From Allodiplogaster sudhausi (Eukaryota; Nematoda; Chromadorea; Rhabditida; Diplogasteridae): a stretch of 64,000 nucleotides of DNA. The notes below the pieces were generated by a model, which saw nothing but the letters and a program-made list of their open reading frames with translations, was not told where the DNA came from and searched no databases. How positions within the stretch are numbered: the first letter of the stretch is position 1; the number at the start of each line of letters is the position of its first letter. The DNA lies in NCBI GenBank assembly GCA_945643635.1, contig CALZFC010000272.1, positions 414,501 to 478,500 on the forward strand, read 5' to 3'. Position numbers and translations under genes: made by a program. Shown here piece by piece: positions 12,735-23,496 of the stretch.

Positions 12735-13340
12735 TTCTAGGTACATCTTCGGCATGAAAGCGCAGAAGCAAGACTTGCTCATGGTCTGATTGCGAGTGTC
12801 GAGTCATATTATTATAAATGTCTAGGTATCTTATTATTTGATTCCAACAAATCCGTGATTCTGTTTTACTGGTACATCTTATTAAGCCAGTTGTCCATAT
12901 GCGGGAATTATAGTGCAATAAAACATATTGCAGGAACACGGCTTTAAAAGAAATGAATGTTCCCCCCTCCTTATTTAATGCCGTGCTCGATTATTTCATT
13001 GCATAAACAACGAGAGCTGGAACACATTCTTTTTATGACATCAAGTGGGTTCCACGGAATGAAATATCGAGGTCGGGTGAAACAGAGGGGTCAAAGTTTT
13101 AAAAAAAGGTTAGAGCTACGACAAATCCAACGAAATCAGTAGTAACGGCAAGTGGAAATGTCAAAAAGCGGGGAAAAGAAACGCTTGTTATCATTCATAG
13201 TATGGGGAATTAGAATAATAGCATAGAAAAATGCAGCGATGGATTGTAAAACAATCTCGCACTTCTATGTTTATAACGGTTGAAGCATTCCGCGTAGAAA
13301 GGCAAGAAGTGCCAGGGGTGAAGACCCGGATACTAGCCTT
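12735..13340. other. Convergent intergenic region
   Basis: This lies between the transporter stop and the stop of the minus-strand Tudor-like gene. No further exon was found. An AATAAA-like signal (AATAAAAC, about 12,917) could serve the transporter transcript. Confidence 0.5.
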
Positions 13341-16300
13341 CTATCTTTTCGCGGTGCACCGCGTCTTGTGCAGACGCTCCCAGCAAGAACCACCACACTT
13401 GAGATCGAAGCGGAAGCTGGACTGGTTGAGAGGGATGGAGTGGGCGGAGGGCGGCGTGTTCTCGTGGGCCCTCTCCCACTCGGAAAGCAGTCTCTGCTTC
13501 CATTCTAAGCAGGCCTTTTCCTCGTACTCTCCCATTGCACTCGACGCTTCTCGGAGCATTCGGGGAGGAGCGACGCGTGGAGCCCATGCCATCTGCAAGC
13601 GGAAGTATCAATACTCATCATGGTAGACCTGAACTGGATTCAAACATTCTTTTCATTCATTCATTTTTTTCCATAACCATCTTTCGTTTATTTTCCTTGT
13701 ATCTTAAGGGTACTTTTTTCTTTGCTCAAAGATACTTTAAACACCTATTGGCCAACACGTTGCGGTCACTAATCCATTTCAATCCGTCACATTATTCACA
13801 TACCAACTATGTGTTTCGTGGTCTCCACTCCACTTTAATGCAAGCCAGATAAAATGTATTTAAAGCGCACTTCTGGAAAAGGTTTGCCAACGGAAAATGA
13901 GATACTTTTTCAACTAATAAACTAGTTGAAAGAAACAAAAGAATAGACTTGTAGAATGAGAAACCTGGAGAACACGAGTCTCCTTGTCCACTCGCACAAT
14001 AGAGATCGAGAGCGTTTTCAGCGTCTTCGAGGTGAGACCTTCCCAGAGCGAGTGAGGAACCTCAAGTTTTCCCACTGATATCCAAGGAATTACTCTCTCA
14101 CCAAGTTAACATAAATTCTCTGGAATGAACGAAGAATGTAACGGACAGAATAGACGAATGCAGCCGGAACGCAGAAGGCAGGCGGCAGTGCAAGTTCTTC
14201 CGGGCAGACACGAAGGAGGGAGGCATCAACCCGCTCCTGCAAACATTCTTTCGTTAAGGAAGTTGTTCAAATCGTAATCAATATCTATTGCTGCAAAAAA
14301 GAAGCTAAAAACAGCACCGTCCACCCGTAGTCTCGAGAAATGACCTGGACTCTTCCCGCACTGCTTGGACTGTCTTCAGCCAGCCAAACTCGATACCAGC
14401 CACCACCGTGCGCCTAAGAGGAACGCAGAGACTGGTAAATCGTGAAAGAGAAAAATTGATCCTTTTCTTGAAAGAAATAAAACCTGGGTAGCATAGAGCG
14501 TATTTAGTTGCAAAGGCATACGAGGGATCACAGCCGACCGCATTTTTCTGCAAACATCGTTAGTTCGATAACTAACAAATAACGCTGGATCATCGCTAAA
14601 ATGGCTGGATTAAAATCCGACTGCGTAAACGAATTTACAGTCATTTCAAGCATAAGCAACATACAGCCTTAGCCCCCCATCCCCCAACTCATCCCTCGTC
14701 GGGGTACTGGGCGCCCCATTTTAAGCTATGCTCTGGATTCGCTTCAAACTTCATCTCTCCTAGAACAAACTCGACAAATCCGCTCTCCAAATAAGAGAGA
14801 GCCTTGCGCATTCCCTCATTCGTGATGAAGATGCAATCGCGGTCGCGCGCTGTAACAATTTCCACACGGCGACGACAGCCTAAAAGAGAAGGGATGAGCG
14901 ACCAGGAGCGGACAGTTGAATGAAGTTCAGCTCAGTTCAACAGCTTACACCCTATTCGTGATAAAATGTGCCCTCGCTTGATTTCGTATGCGTTACAGAT
15001 CTGTTGCGCAAACGAATTTTCTCAATTTTGGATGATTTTTTTTCCAAAGAGGAAGTTATGTTATAAATTTTTTCAGCTATGGGCCGTGGCCTGTTTCGGG
15101 GCCGAACATTTTCGGCCCCGGCCACCCCTGTGAGCCACAGCGAGAGAGAGAGAGAGAGATAAGAGGGAGAGGGGAGAGAGAGAGACGAACAGTAACCTGA
15201 ATGTGGCAACTTGATGGGAGTCTGCATGGTGGCAGCGAGGGCGTTCTTCTCGCACCCAGCAAGGCGCCGCAATGCCTTCTGATGTTCATTGCTCTGGATC
15301 GCGTAGTAGGCGTTCGGGTTTCTACCCTTGAAATACAAAATGATTCAGCTCTAAAAAAATGTGAAGAGCAAGGCTAGACAAAAAAGTATGTCTTGAAATG
15401 GCAATCTACTGCTGGTATGGCGAGCTGTCGCCCCGCAGTGGGGGGCGCTGAGAAAGCACGTCGAACGAGTCTGAAAATACTTCACTCTGAAAAGCAAGGC
15501 ATGCTAGAATTTTCGGGTCACAGTGCGCTAATTCATTAAATGAACAATAAGGTAGAGCTGATATAACTAATTAAGAACCTCGTGTTACTGCTCGAGTGAA
15601 TCTGCACCCATCTGTACACTGCATTCTTGTCGAACTATAATAATTTGATTCATTCCCAATCTTAAAAACAATAGGCTTAAAATTTCGATGAGCGTGAAAG
15701 AAAAGAAAAAATATATTTAAACAAAATCCCAAATAGTTATTAAAGTGCAGTGCTTAGTTGAAACCTCGATAGCCGCAACTTGAACCATGCACTCCGTCTT
15801 ATTCCATTGAGGCTCCTAAAAGTGCATACATTGAGGTTACAGAAGAAACTATTAGGTACAGGGTCGAGAAATGTTAGAAAAGAACAAATGTCGGAAGATA
15901 CTTGTAAGGCTGCAGCAGCATCGGGCTCTTCGTGTGGCAGGCGAATTTCCTCGCGACGAGCGTGGTTCGGGCAACCTGCAATCCAATCATCCAGACAGAT
16001 CAACAGGGGGATTACTCCACTTAAAACACCTAATTTAAACTTTGCAAGTAACAACAAGGAAAAACAGGAACACTGACGCGTATAGCGATCGGAAGCGAAG
16101 GCAGCGATTGCGAAGTTATTCTAAGAGTTTCATGTTTTTAGAAGAGACAGCAAGATAAAAGATAGTTCAAGCACACAAACTTCCCAAAATTGCACAGTGG
16201 GCGGACAGAGGGCGCGGCGAGTTGGCAGAGGGAGTTGAGGGGGTTTCCTCGCTGAGAAGAAGACAGGAATCAGTCTGCCAGCACATTCTGCGGAATACCT

Positions 16301-17397
16301 GCTCGGTTCTTGCGATACTCGGCCGAGTTGTCATCCGCAATGAAGTAGGCAGAGCTGGCAGCTCCGATTAGCGACGACTCAGCCATGGGTTCCGTCGGAG
16401 CCGTCCTCACTTCCTACATCAGCGAGACATTTTCAATACCATTTGACAGTTTAAAAATAAAAGGAACATCCTATTTCAAGCAACCAGGAAATGTTCTTCT
16501 ACGATCTTCTGTCCTCCACCGTTGAAGTCTCCTCTATGAATGATTGAATTAACTCACAACCACAGATGCTGGAGTGGGGGGAGCAGCAGACTTGATCTCT
16601 TCAGAGTCATCCTGTCTTAACTTTTCTTCTTCATGACGCCGCTTGAGGTCAGTCATTAGCTTCTCGTGTCGCGTAAGCTACATTTTGTTAAATTAAACGT
16701 TCACCGCAAATCTTTAAAGTTAAGTCATATTTCACTCTCACGTAAAAATAACATTAAGGAAGACGTTCTCTTCACAGCATATGATCTGATATCGAATGGA
16801 ATCGAATGCAGGGGAGCATCTCTAATCAGGGAGTACGAGAGAGAAAGAGACAAGCCTGAGTTCGCTGGAAGAAGGGGGAGTTGAGAATGAGCATCTGACG
16901 CGGCTCGTCCCGGAAGTGTCGGCTGGCTTCGCCGGGCACAGGAATCTGCCCCGGCATCCGATTCTGGATGGGAAAAGAGCGGCGCGGTGCTGTCGAGAAG
17001 CGCGGTCTGCCGCAGTTTGAGAATCTTCTCTGCAGGCAGTTCAATTTGTACAACTTAACCGCGCAATGCATGAACAGACGAGATGGAAAGCAGAAAAAGA
17101 CCTTTCCGGTGAGGACAACCCGATGGGTGTTTCCCCAGCCATCGTCGCTGAGATGTTCCTCGACGAGAGAGTCACCCGCACCAGAAACAGGCCAAGCACG
17201 ACCCCGATTCTGAATCGTATCACAGTTGCCAGCCAAAATTAATTAGAACAAGTCTCTTCATTCGATTATATCTACCATTTCAAACAATGAACGCTGCAAT
17301 AGAAGATGAAGCGAATAACAACGTAAACCTGGGAATGGACACTGCGGTTGTTGCAGCCGGCATCGAGACTCGCGTTCGGAAAAGTCGATGGGTGCAT
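13341..17397 (-). CDS. Probable Tudor-domain protein
   Basis: Exons read on the minus strand: 17329-17397 (start MHPSTFPN), 17102-17209, 16856-17029, 16558-16677, 16299-16413, 15902-15975, 15765-15815, 15197-15326, ~14770-14879, 14484-14547, 14345-14413, 14143-14236, 13965-14074 and 13341-13592 (stop). Joins are in phase except between ~14770 and 14547, where I could not find a consistent donor, so one exon boundary or a small exon is missing there. The Tudor call rests on a chain of family-like pieces: RRVEIVTARDRDCIFI, then TLYATQ/AHGGGWYRVWLAED, then VDASLLRVCPEELALPPAF. The typical order is a beta-strand pair, the WYR motif, then LR.LP..F. The N-terminal half is Arg/Pro-rich with a charged helix (RHEKLMTDLKRRHEEEK). 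Tudor proteins bind methylated arginine, often in germ granules or small-RNA pathways. The intron after 16856 appears to have a GC donor. The Tudor assignment is inference. Confidence 0.65.
15081..15185. repeat. GGCC-rich hairpin plus (GA)n inside an intron
   Basis: Arms CGGGGCCGAA and TTCGGCCCCG around 15,097-15,121 are followed by a (GA)n run to about 15,185. The GGCC-rich part resembles the left end of the hAT-like MITE at 54,999 (AACATTTT then GGCC runs) and may be a worn relic of it. On the sense (minus) strand the GA run reads as (TC)n within the intron downstream of the 15197-15326 exon. Confidence 0.5.
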
Positions 17398-19775
17398 CTT
17401 TCCTTAGCCCAAAAGATGCCAAGATCTAAAAAAAAATGCCGTCATAAAAAAAATACTCAGCTATCGAGATAGATAAAAAAAGTCACAATTTCAGTCCCCA
17501 TACGGAATAGTACCGTATTGATTTGGTAGTATATTGGATTGCACCATTCATTCAAAGAATTCGCGGAATCACCAGCTTAATTAAATTTACAATTACTCCC
17601 AGAGCGGTTCTGTGAGCTTTCTTCAAATGATTTTTCTTCAAATATTGAAATGATTTTTCTTCAAATGATTTTTCTTCGAATGATTTTTCTTCGAATGAAT
17701 ATTCTTCGAATGATTTTTCTTCGAATAATTTATTAAAATGGTAATAGAGCTCGGCTAATTGCCTTACAGATGAAGAGAGAGTGCAAAGAACTGATGAGCG
17801 CTTCTTGCAAGAGGACTTGGGTGAGCATATCGATGTACATACATAATAGAGTGAAACTGTTGTACTCATGAGATATGGCCGTTAAAGGAACCCAGGCTGA
17901 TAGACCGGTGAGGGTAAGCCGTAAGATCTATCCGACATCCACGATGTCGCCGTTACTTGAAAGAGGGTTAAAGTCCAGCAGATGCGTCGTCCCGTGCGTG
18001 GAGATGCGAACTTCCCGGACCGGGTTGTATTCGCTGTTCCGCGATTGATGCTGCAAGTGAAGGAGGCAACGTTCCATTCCGGCGTTGAGGTTGTGCCATG
18101 CCTGGAAACCGCTCAAGACCCTTGCACGCCGTGTATGAAAAAATCTGCGCGAGGAGCCAGCATTCCAGATGGGAAAAGTCGTCAATTCCCATGCCTCACT
18201 GCAAGTTACGTGTAACACGGTGGATTTCAGCACGGTAATCCGCCCGGTTCGCTGCAAGCAAGCACGGTAAAAAGTCCGGTTCGTGGCTGAAGAGGTATTA
18301 CGTGATGGCAGAAGTCCTGTTGAAGAACGCGTGTGGTATCGCGTTGGACTCGGAACCGACTGTTGTCACTGCCTGGTTCATGAAGAGAAAACGACAGCAA
18401 CCAAGGCTGGACCTTAAAGGACCAACGTAGAAGACTACTCCTGCTGACTGCAGTGGAGAAGAAAGGGAGACGTAGAGGTGATTCAACATACCCTCGAACT
18501 TCCTCCTTGCAAGTACAAGGTATCGTCCCAGAGATGTAGGAGTTTCCTAACTCTGGCTGTAAGTTGCTGTAAGGGAGAATAGAAGCTTTGCTTTGAACTT
18601 CCTCCTCGTTCCGAGGTTGTACAGAGACGTAGAACTCGGTCGAACTCTGTATGTTGTGGATGTAGTACTTCGGGGAGGAGTCGTGTATATGAAGATATAT
18701 CACGTAAGAAGATTATAATTGCTCTTACGAAAGCACTCCATCTTGAGCCCTATATAAACACGCCAACTGGTCATTTTAACTGTGTTCTACGCGGCTACCT
18801 CTTGTGCTCTACATTCCTTATGCTGCCTAGCAAGCAACATAACTATCCTAACTCTCTTACGATTTTAATAAATTATTCGAAGAAAAATCATTCGAAGAAT
18901 ATTCATTCGAAGAAAAATCATTCGAAGAAACATCATTTGAAAAAAAATCATTTGAAGAAAAATCATTTGAAGAAAGATCAGGACGCCCCCAGAGCAGCCG
19001 CATCAATTCTAACCTGCATTCATTATGTTTTGTTTATTTAATAGTTCTTTTTTGTTCCGGCAATGAATATCCCTTGAATAGACCATCTGTTAAATTTAAC
19101 TAGTCGATGTATACAGACATTTGGAAATGTATGATTCTCCCTCCCCTCTATCTTTCTCACATGTCCTTATCACCTTTGTATATACGATTAAGCCCCAGCC
19201 TGTGTAGCTCGTTAAAGTCGTTTTATTTTTCGGCGGAGAAGAAATGTTGGTTACGCCAGAATCGTTTATCTTTCGGATTAATACGCGGTATTTTCAATAG
19301 CATTTAGAAGTGATACTTATAGTAGAGTGTAAGAGTTAATTGAACGAAACGCTTGTCAGCGCACGAAAAATAAATTTGATTTCAAAACAATTTGGAGCTC
19401 ATCGAATTTAAAGTATCCAATTAAGAAGATATTCCATTCGAGTAATGCAAATGACGTAGTTCACCACTTTACATCTCAAGATGACAAGCAGGATAAGCAG
19501 TAGAAAACACCAAGAAGAACATCACGAGAACATGAACATTCAATTTTAATGTAACGGAATAAAGAAATCAAATCCAGCGGTACAACAAAAAAAAAGAGGC
19601 TAACCGGTTTGGCCGGAGCTTTTAAATAGTGTTGAAAAATAACAGAAGAACGAAGCTGCGAAATATTATTTGAATGGGTGTGAAATATTAGGAAAGTTGG
19701 CAGGAAGAGAGGGATGTTAGAAGAGTGGGATACGCAGTATCCAGCGCATATGAGATGGAGCAGAGTCGGCCGAGT
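17398..19775. other. Intergenic region filled by a fold-back element
   Basis: No supported gene. Open frames on the minus strand (17,928-18,257 and 18,227-18,703) lie in the interior of the fold-back element and do not match a protein family I recognise. Confidence 0.5.
17606..18987. mobile_element. 1.4-kb fold-back transposon with 8-bp target duplication
   Basis: The left arm (~17,606-17,757) and right arm (~18,846-18,987) are inverted copies. Each holds a tandem series built on TTCTTCGAATGATTT and ends in a run that closes near AATAATTTATT. The direct repeat CCCAGAGC flanks both ends (17,598-17,605 and 18,988-18,995), as expected of an 8-bp target-site duplication. The interior of about 1.1 kb has unclear coding potential. 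The superfamily is not assigned; an 8-bp duplication fits hAT, P or Foldback-type elements. Confidence 0.75.
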
Positions 19776-19893
19776 CTACTCGGGACGGGGTGTCCGTGGC
19801 ATCGATAGGGCGCTGGGAGCTTCCAGAGGAGTCTCGCAGGGGGACACCACGATGCGAGGGTGGCCGTCACTGCCATCGTACACCTCATATCTT

Positions 19894-19952
<59 letters not shown>

Positions 19953-20349
19953 GATGGGAGACTCACTGATCATCCACAGCGAATGCAGCGAGCCGTGACA
20001 TCAGATCGAAAGAGCAGACTACGGGTGCCATCTCCTTGGTCTGTTCCCAGCCCACCGGAGGGGAGCAGGGGGGTGAGATCAGCCATTGCTTCTCCAGAGG
20101 CGGTGGCTGCAGATGAGCCCCAGTCGATGAGCGTAGCAGGATCCGCTCAAGTAGGGAGGCATATTCTAATGCTCCTTTTTGTTTCAATTATTTCTTCATT
20201 TTCCTCTCATCTTATTCGCACTCGGAGGACAAGAATCCGATTCTTTGCTCTACGCTTCTTGTCCACCGAAGCATTTAGTTGATTCATTTTGCATCTACTT
20301 CAGAAATTTTTTGCACCTTTTAGTAGCATGTCAGCACTCTCCAATCATA

Positions 20350-20384
<35 letters not shown>

Positions 20385-20399
20385 CTCTAACTCTCTCTC

Positions 20400-20459
<60 letters not shown>

Positions 20460-21214
20460 TAGACGAGAGAGATAGATGTTTGGAGAGAGAGAATGAGAGA
20501 GAGAGAGAGTTAGAGAAAGAAAAGGGAGAAAAGGAAAGAGAGAATGAGAAAAACAGCGGGATAGGCAAGCTGCTTCTCTCTGTCTAACATTCGCCTTGGG
20601 TGCATTCTCTTCGTGTCTTCTTCATTCATTCACGTGATTTCCCGGTGTTTTACGCCTTCTCCTCCACTCTTTTCTCAAGACGAACATTAGGGGGCGACCA
20701 CATCCCGAACGAACACGAAGGAATGAGTGAGAGCGAGGGTGCTGAAGAGAAGGAGAGACTGCATGGAGTATGAAGAGACATAGAGAGCGCCAGATTTCAA
20801 CATTTTTCGGAAGGAGAAAAAGCCGCATTGTCTACGCATTTTTCGAAATTGTGGCCGGAGACAGAAGGAGAAGGAGCAGCGGAGCAGGGGATGACGCACA
20901 CCGAGAGGGCTGCCGCCTACCCTTCCTTTTCACTCTCTCTTTCCATGCCCATATCTCTCTACCTCTCTTCCTCTCTTTCTCTCTCTCTCTATCTCTGTCT
21001 CTATCTCGCTCTCTCTCTCTCTCTTCCCTTTCCTCACTCTCATCTCTTTTGCTTATACATAGTACATACTTCTCAGAAGACACCGCATCGGCTGAAATAA
21101 GATTCTGGGACGGGGGGGAGGGGATAGGAAGTGAGAGAGAGGAGGTACTAAACATGACCAGGAAGAAGATGAGAATATAGGAATAGAATCGAGATAGGAT
21201 GAACAGCAAGACAG

Positions 21215-21259
<45 letters not shown>

Positions 21260-23496
21260 AGAGACAGAGAGAGAGTGATGCAAAAAGTAGTAGGGAAGTG
21301 GTGTGCATGGACGGATTGATGCACGCCTCACGAAAGTCACGGCCAAAGGAAGAAAGCATAAACTGCTGCAGGCTCTGCATACGCTGATTCCGCCTCGCAA
21401 TGCTAACAGAAGGCTACAGCTTTTCTCCCTCTCGGCCACATTCCATTTCACAAAGAGGGAAAGGAGTGCCCGACGAGAATAAATTGATGTGTCAAGGACG
21501 GCGAGAAGATGTTGTGGGTGGATGAGTGGACTCTCTTCAAGGGAAGAAGAGAAGAAACAAGGAAGTTGTGAAAGGAAGGGGGAGTTTTTATCCTGTGGGC
21601 AATTCTGTTCCCCAAAAACACATGTCAGACACGGAATCCCAAGTAAAATGACGAGAGAAAGAAACAGTTCTGCCCAACATTTCAGGTACATAAATTAATC
21701 ATATTAATTAGATTAATCTAAATAATTTCACAATTGATTTTACAACGCTCAGGGCAAATTTCAACGTAGTTTTCTGTTCAAACTAGACAAATTCGACATA
21801 GCTAAATACATTGGTAGCATTAGTTTTTCAACAAAATTTGACACTGATGAGAAAATTCATATTTTAGCCACAAACAGGTTAGAAAGGAATATTTTCAGGT
21901 ACCAAATAATTGCAACTATTGCTTAGGGAAAGTAGATAAAATAACAAAATAAATCCCTTATTTAGTGAATTGAAATGCCCTCCTGATCCTTTCTCTAGTC
22001 CCGTACATATGTGTATATCCTCTCTCGGTATCTCCGTCTCCCACGGCCCGCGGCACCACAAAATTAGGTTGGCAGCAGCCACGTGGCTTGCTTGCGCACG
22101 TGGAAGTAATGAAGGGGCGCCAGCGGATTGGATTCAGACTCAGAAAATGAAAAGTAGAAGGCCGGACAACCAAATGAGTACGGCAACGAGCATGTTCAGT
22201 GCGTCGAGGTTTTTTCCCATTTCACGGACAACAATTAAAAAGAATATAAATCATGTATTTCATGAGGGTTGGATCCGATTAATGAATTTCTTAAACAAAA
22301 CGATATTAAACAAACTTCACTAGAATTTATTCGTAGTGACATAAATCGCTGCCTGTCAACAAGACTTTATCTTGGACCAAGTCGTGTACAGCGCAAGGTC
22401 ATAGAACCGAAAAGGTAGGCGTGGGGGAAATTAAGGCCTATATTTCCCACGCTTTAAGGGTATTTTTTCTAATAATCTAACTTCATTGTTGGATTCACTG
22501 CCCTCCCAATATTGCTTATTGCTGGATTCCTTCTCACGCATTCGCTATGTTACTTTTCTTTTCTCTTCTCTCTCTCTCTCTGTCTCTCTCTGTCTCTATA
22601 TTGCCTCTTAGTTGTTTTAAAGTGTAGAGTTGCAGCCAAACAAAAAGGATTCATGGCGGTCATCAAAGTTCTCTCTTTCCCTGCACGAAGGGCACCAGAT
22701 TCTCGAGTGCAAATAGCCAAGAAAGGAGCAGAAGAATGATCAATAATTCGCTGAGCTCTAAGTGGAAGGCAAATAATAGACAAAACGGAGCACAAATAAC
22801 AATGTCTTTCAATTTTCGAATTATACACCTTATGTAAAGACTTTCTGAGTGTAAAAAGAAACCTGAGCAAAGAAGGCCTTGAGCTGGTGTCCGTTAAATG
22901 CGAGATGCTGGACAATCAACTTCGCGGCCGTGGCCTGCTCGGGAGAAGAGAAGATCAATCTCACGCGTCTCAATTAAGGAAACAAATCTATTATTTTAGA
23001 GCTTTCGATCTTCAAGATCATTGGATAAACTGACTTGAAGCTTTTGAGGAAGTCAAAATGGACGGTTGGTTCGACTTCGGTGAAGAGGCGGGAGAAATTG
23101 CCACGTTGCTCCGTATTTGTGAATACCTGACAATACACATACATATGTATATAAGATTTTTTTGTCAGAATACAATTTGCATGATTAATCACGTTGGCTT
23201 ATTTGCTTTAGTGCATGAGGAGAAAATGTAGACAAACCTCGTCGGGAACATTAGTGATGATAATTGAGTTGGGTAGCTCGTCTTTGCTTGAGGGTAGTAC
23301 GACACGGTTATCCTCCTATCAATACATACATATATTTTAAATAAAATTTAATTTAAAATGTGAAAGTGTTGAGAGAAGCGACCTTATTTTCAATGTCGCC
23401 AACGCGCATGGTCATTGGCCCGACGCATTCTACCATCCTCACTGCGTAGTTGGGGCTCAAGAACAAGCCTTTTAAGATCTTATCATAGGTTTCCAT
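19776..23496 (-). CDS. rcn-1: Calcipressin (regulator of calcineurin, RCAN)
   Basis: Binds and modulates the calcineurin phosphatase in the cytoplasm. Six exons in phase on the minus strand: 23383-23496, 23238-23315, 23035-23126, 22863-22968, 19967-20145 and 19776-19890, giving 227 aa. The start METYDKIL opens a short N-terminus. An RRM-like core follows (SIIITNVPDE, FSRLFTEVEPTVHFDFLKSF, RVRLIFSSPEQATAAKL, LKAFFAQ). Then come the family signature LISPPCSPPVGWEQ at about residues 152-165 and a C-terminal YEVYDG...PRIVVS segment, which corresponds to the PxIxIT-like calcineurin docking site. Intron 4 is 2.7 kb, carries many (GA)n/(TA)n tracts and a fragment of a fold-back element. Intron 5 is only 76 bp and almost all (TC)n on the sense strand. 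The stop is TAG after PRPE. Confidence 0.95.
19900..19954. repeat. (GA)n microsatellite forming most of calcipressin intron 5
   Basis: Dinucleotide run that reads (TC)n on the sense strand. It ends ten bases before the next exon, so it is the polypyrimidine tract of that intron. Confidence 0.9.
20355..20560. repeat. (TA)n and (GA)n microsatellites in calcipressin intron 4
   Basis: Two (TA)n runs are followed directly by (GA)n and degenerate GAGA sequence. Non-coding. Confidence 0.9.
20935..21290. repeat. (CT)n then (GA)n blocks in calcipressin intron 4
   Basis: (CT)n occupies about 20,935-21,035 and (GA)n about 21,218-21,280. They face each other and could pair as a long imperfect hairpin. 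Confidence 0.85.
21667..21740. mobile_element. Truncated end of the 61.5-kb fold-back family
   Basis: About 70 bp starting CTGCCCAACATTTCAGGTAC matches the left end of the palindromic element at 61,492, including the following AT-rich stretch. Only one end is present, inside calcipressin intron 4. Confidence 0.75.

Noticed and set aside
17928..18703. Transposase inside the 1.4-kb fold-back element
   Set aside because: The frames are open but short, with no catalytic motif that I can identify.
20832..21691. Long Ser/Leu frames on the minus strand
   Set aside because: They are translations of microsatellites inside calcipressin intron 4.
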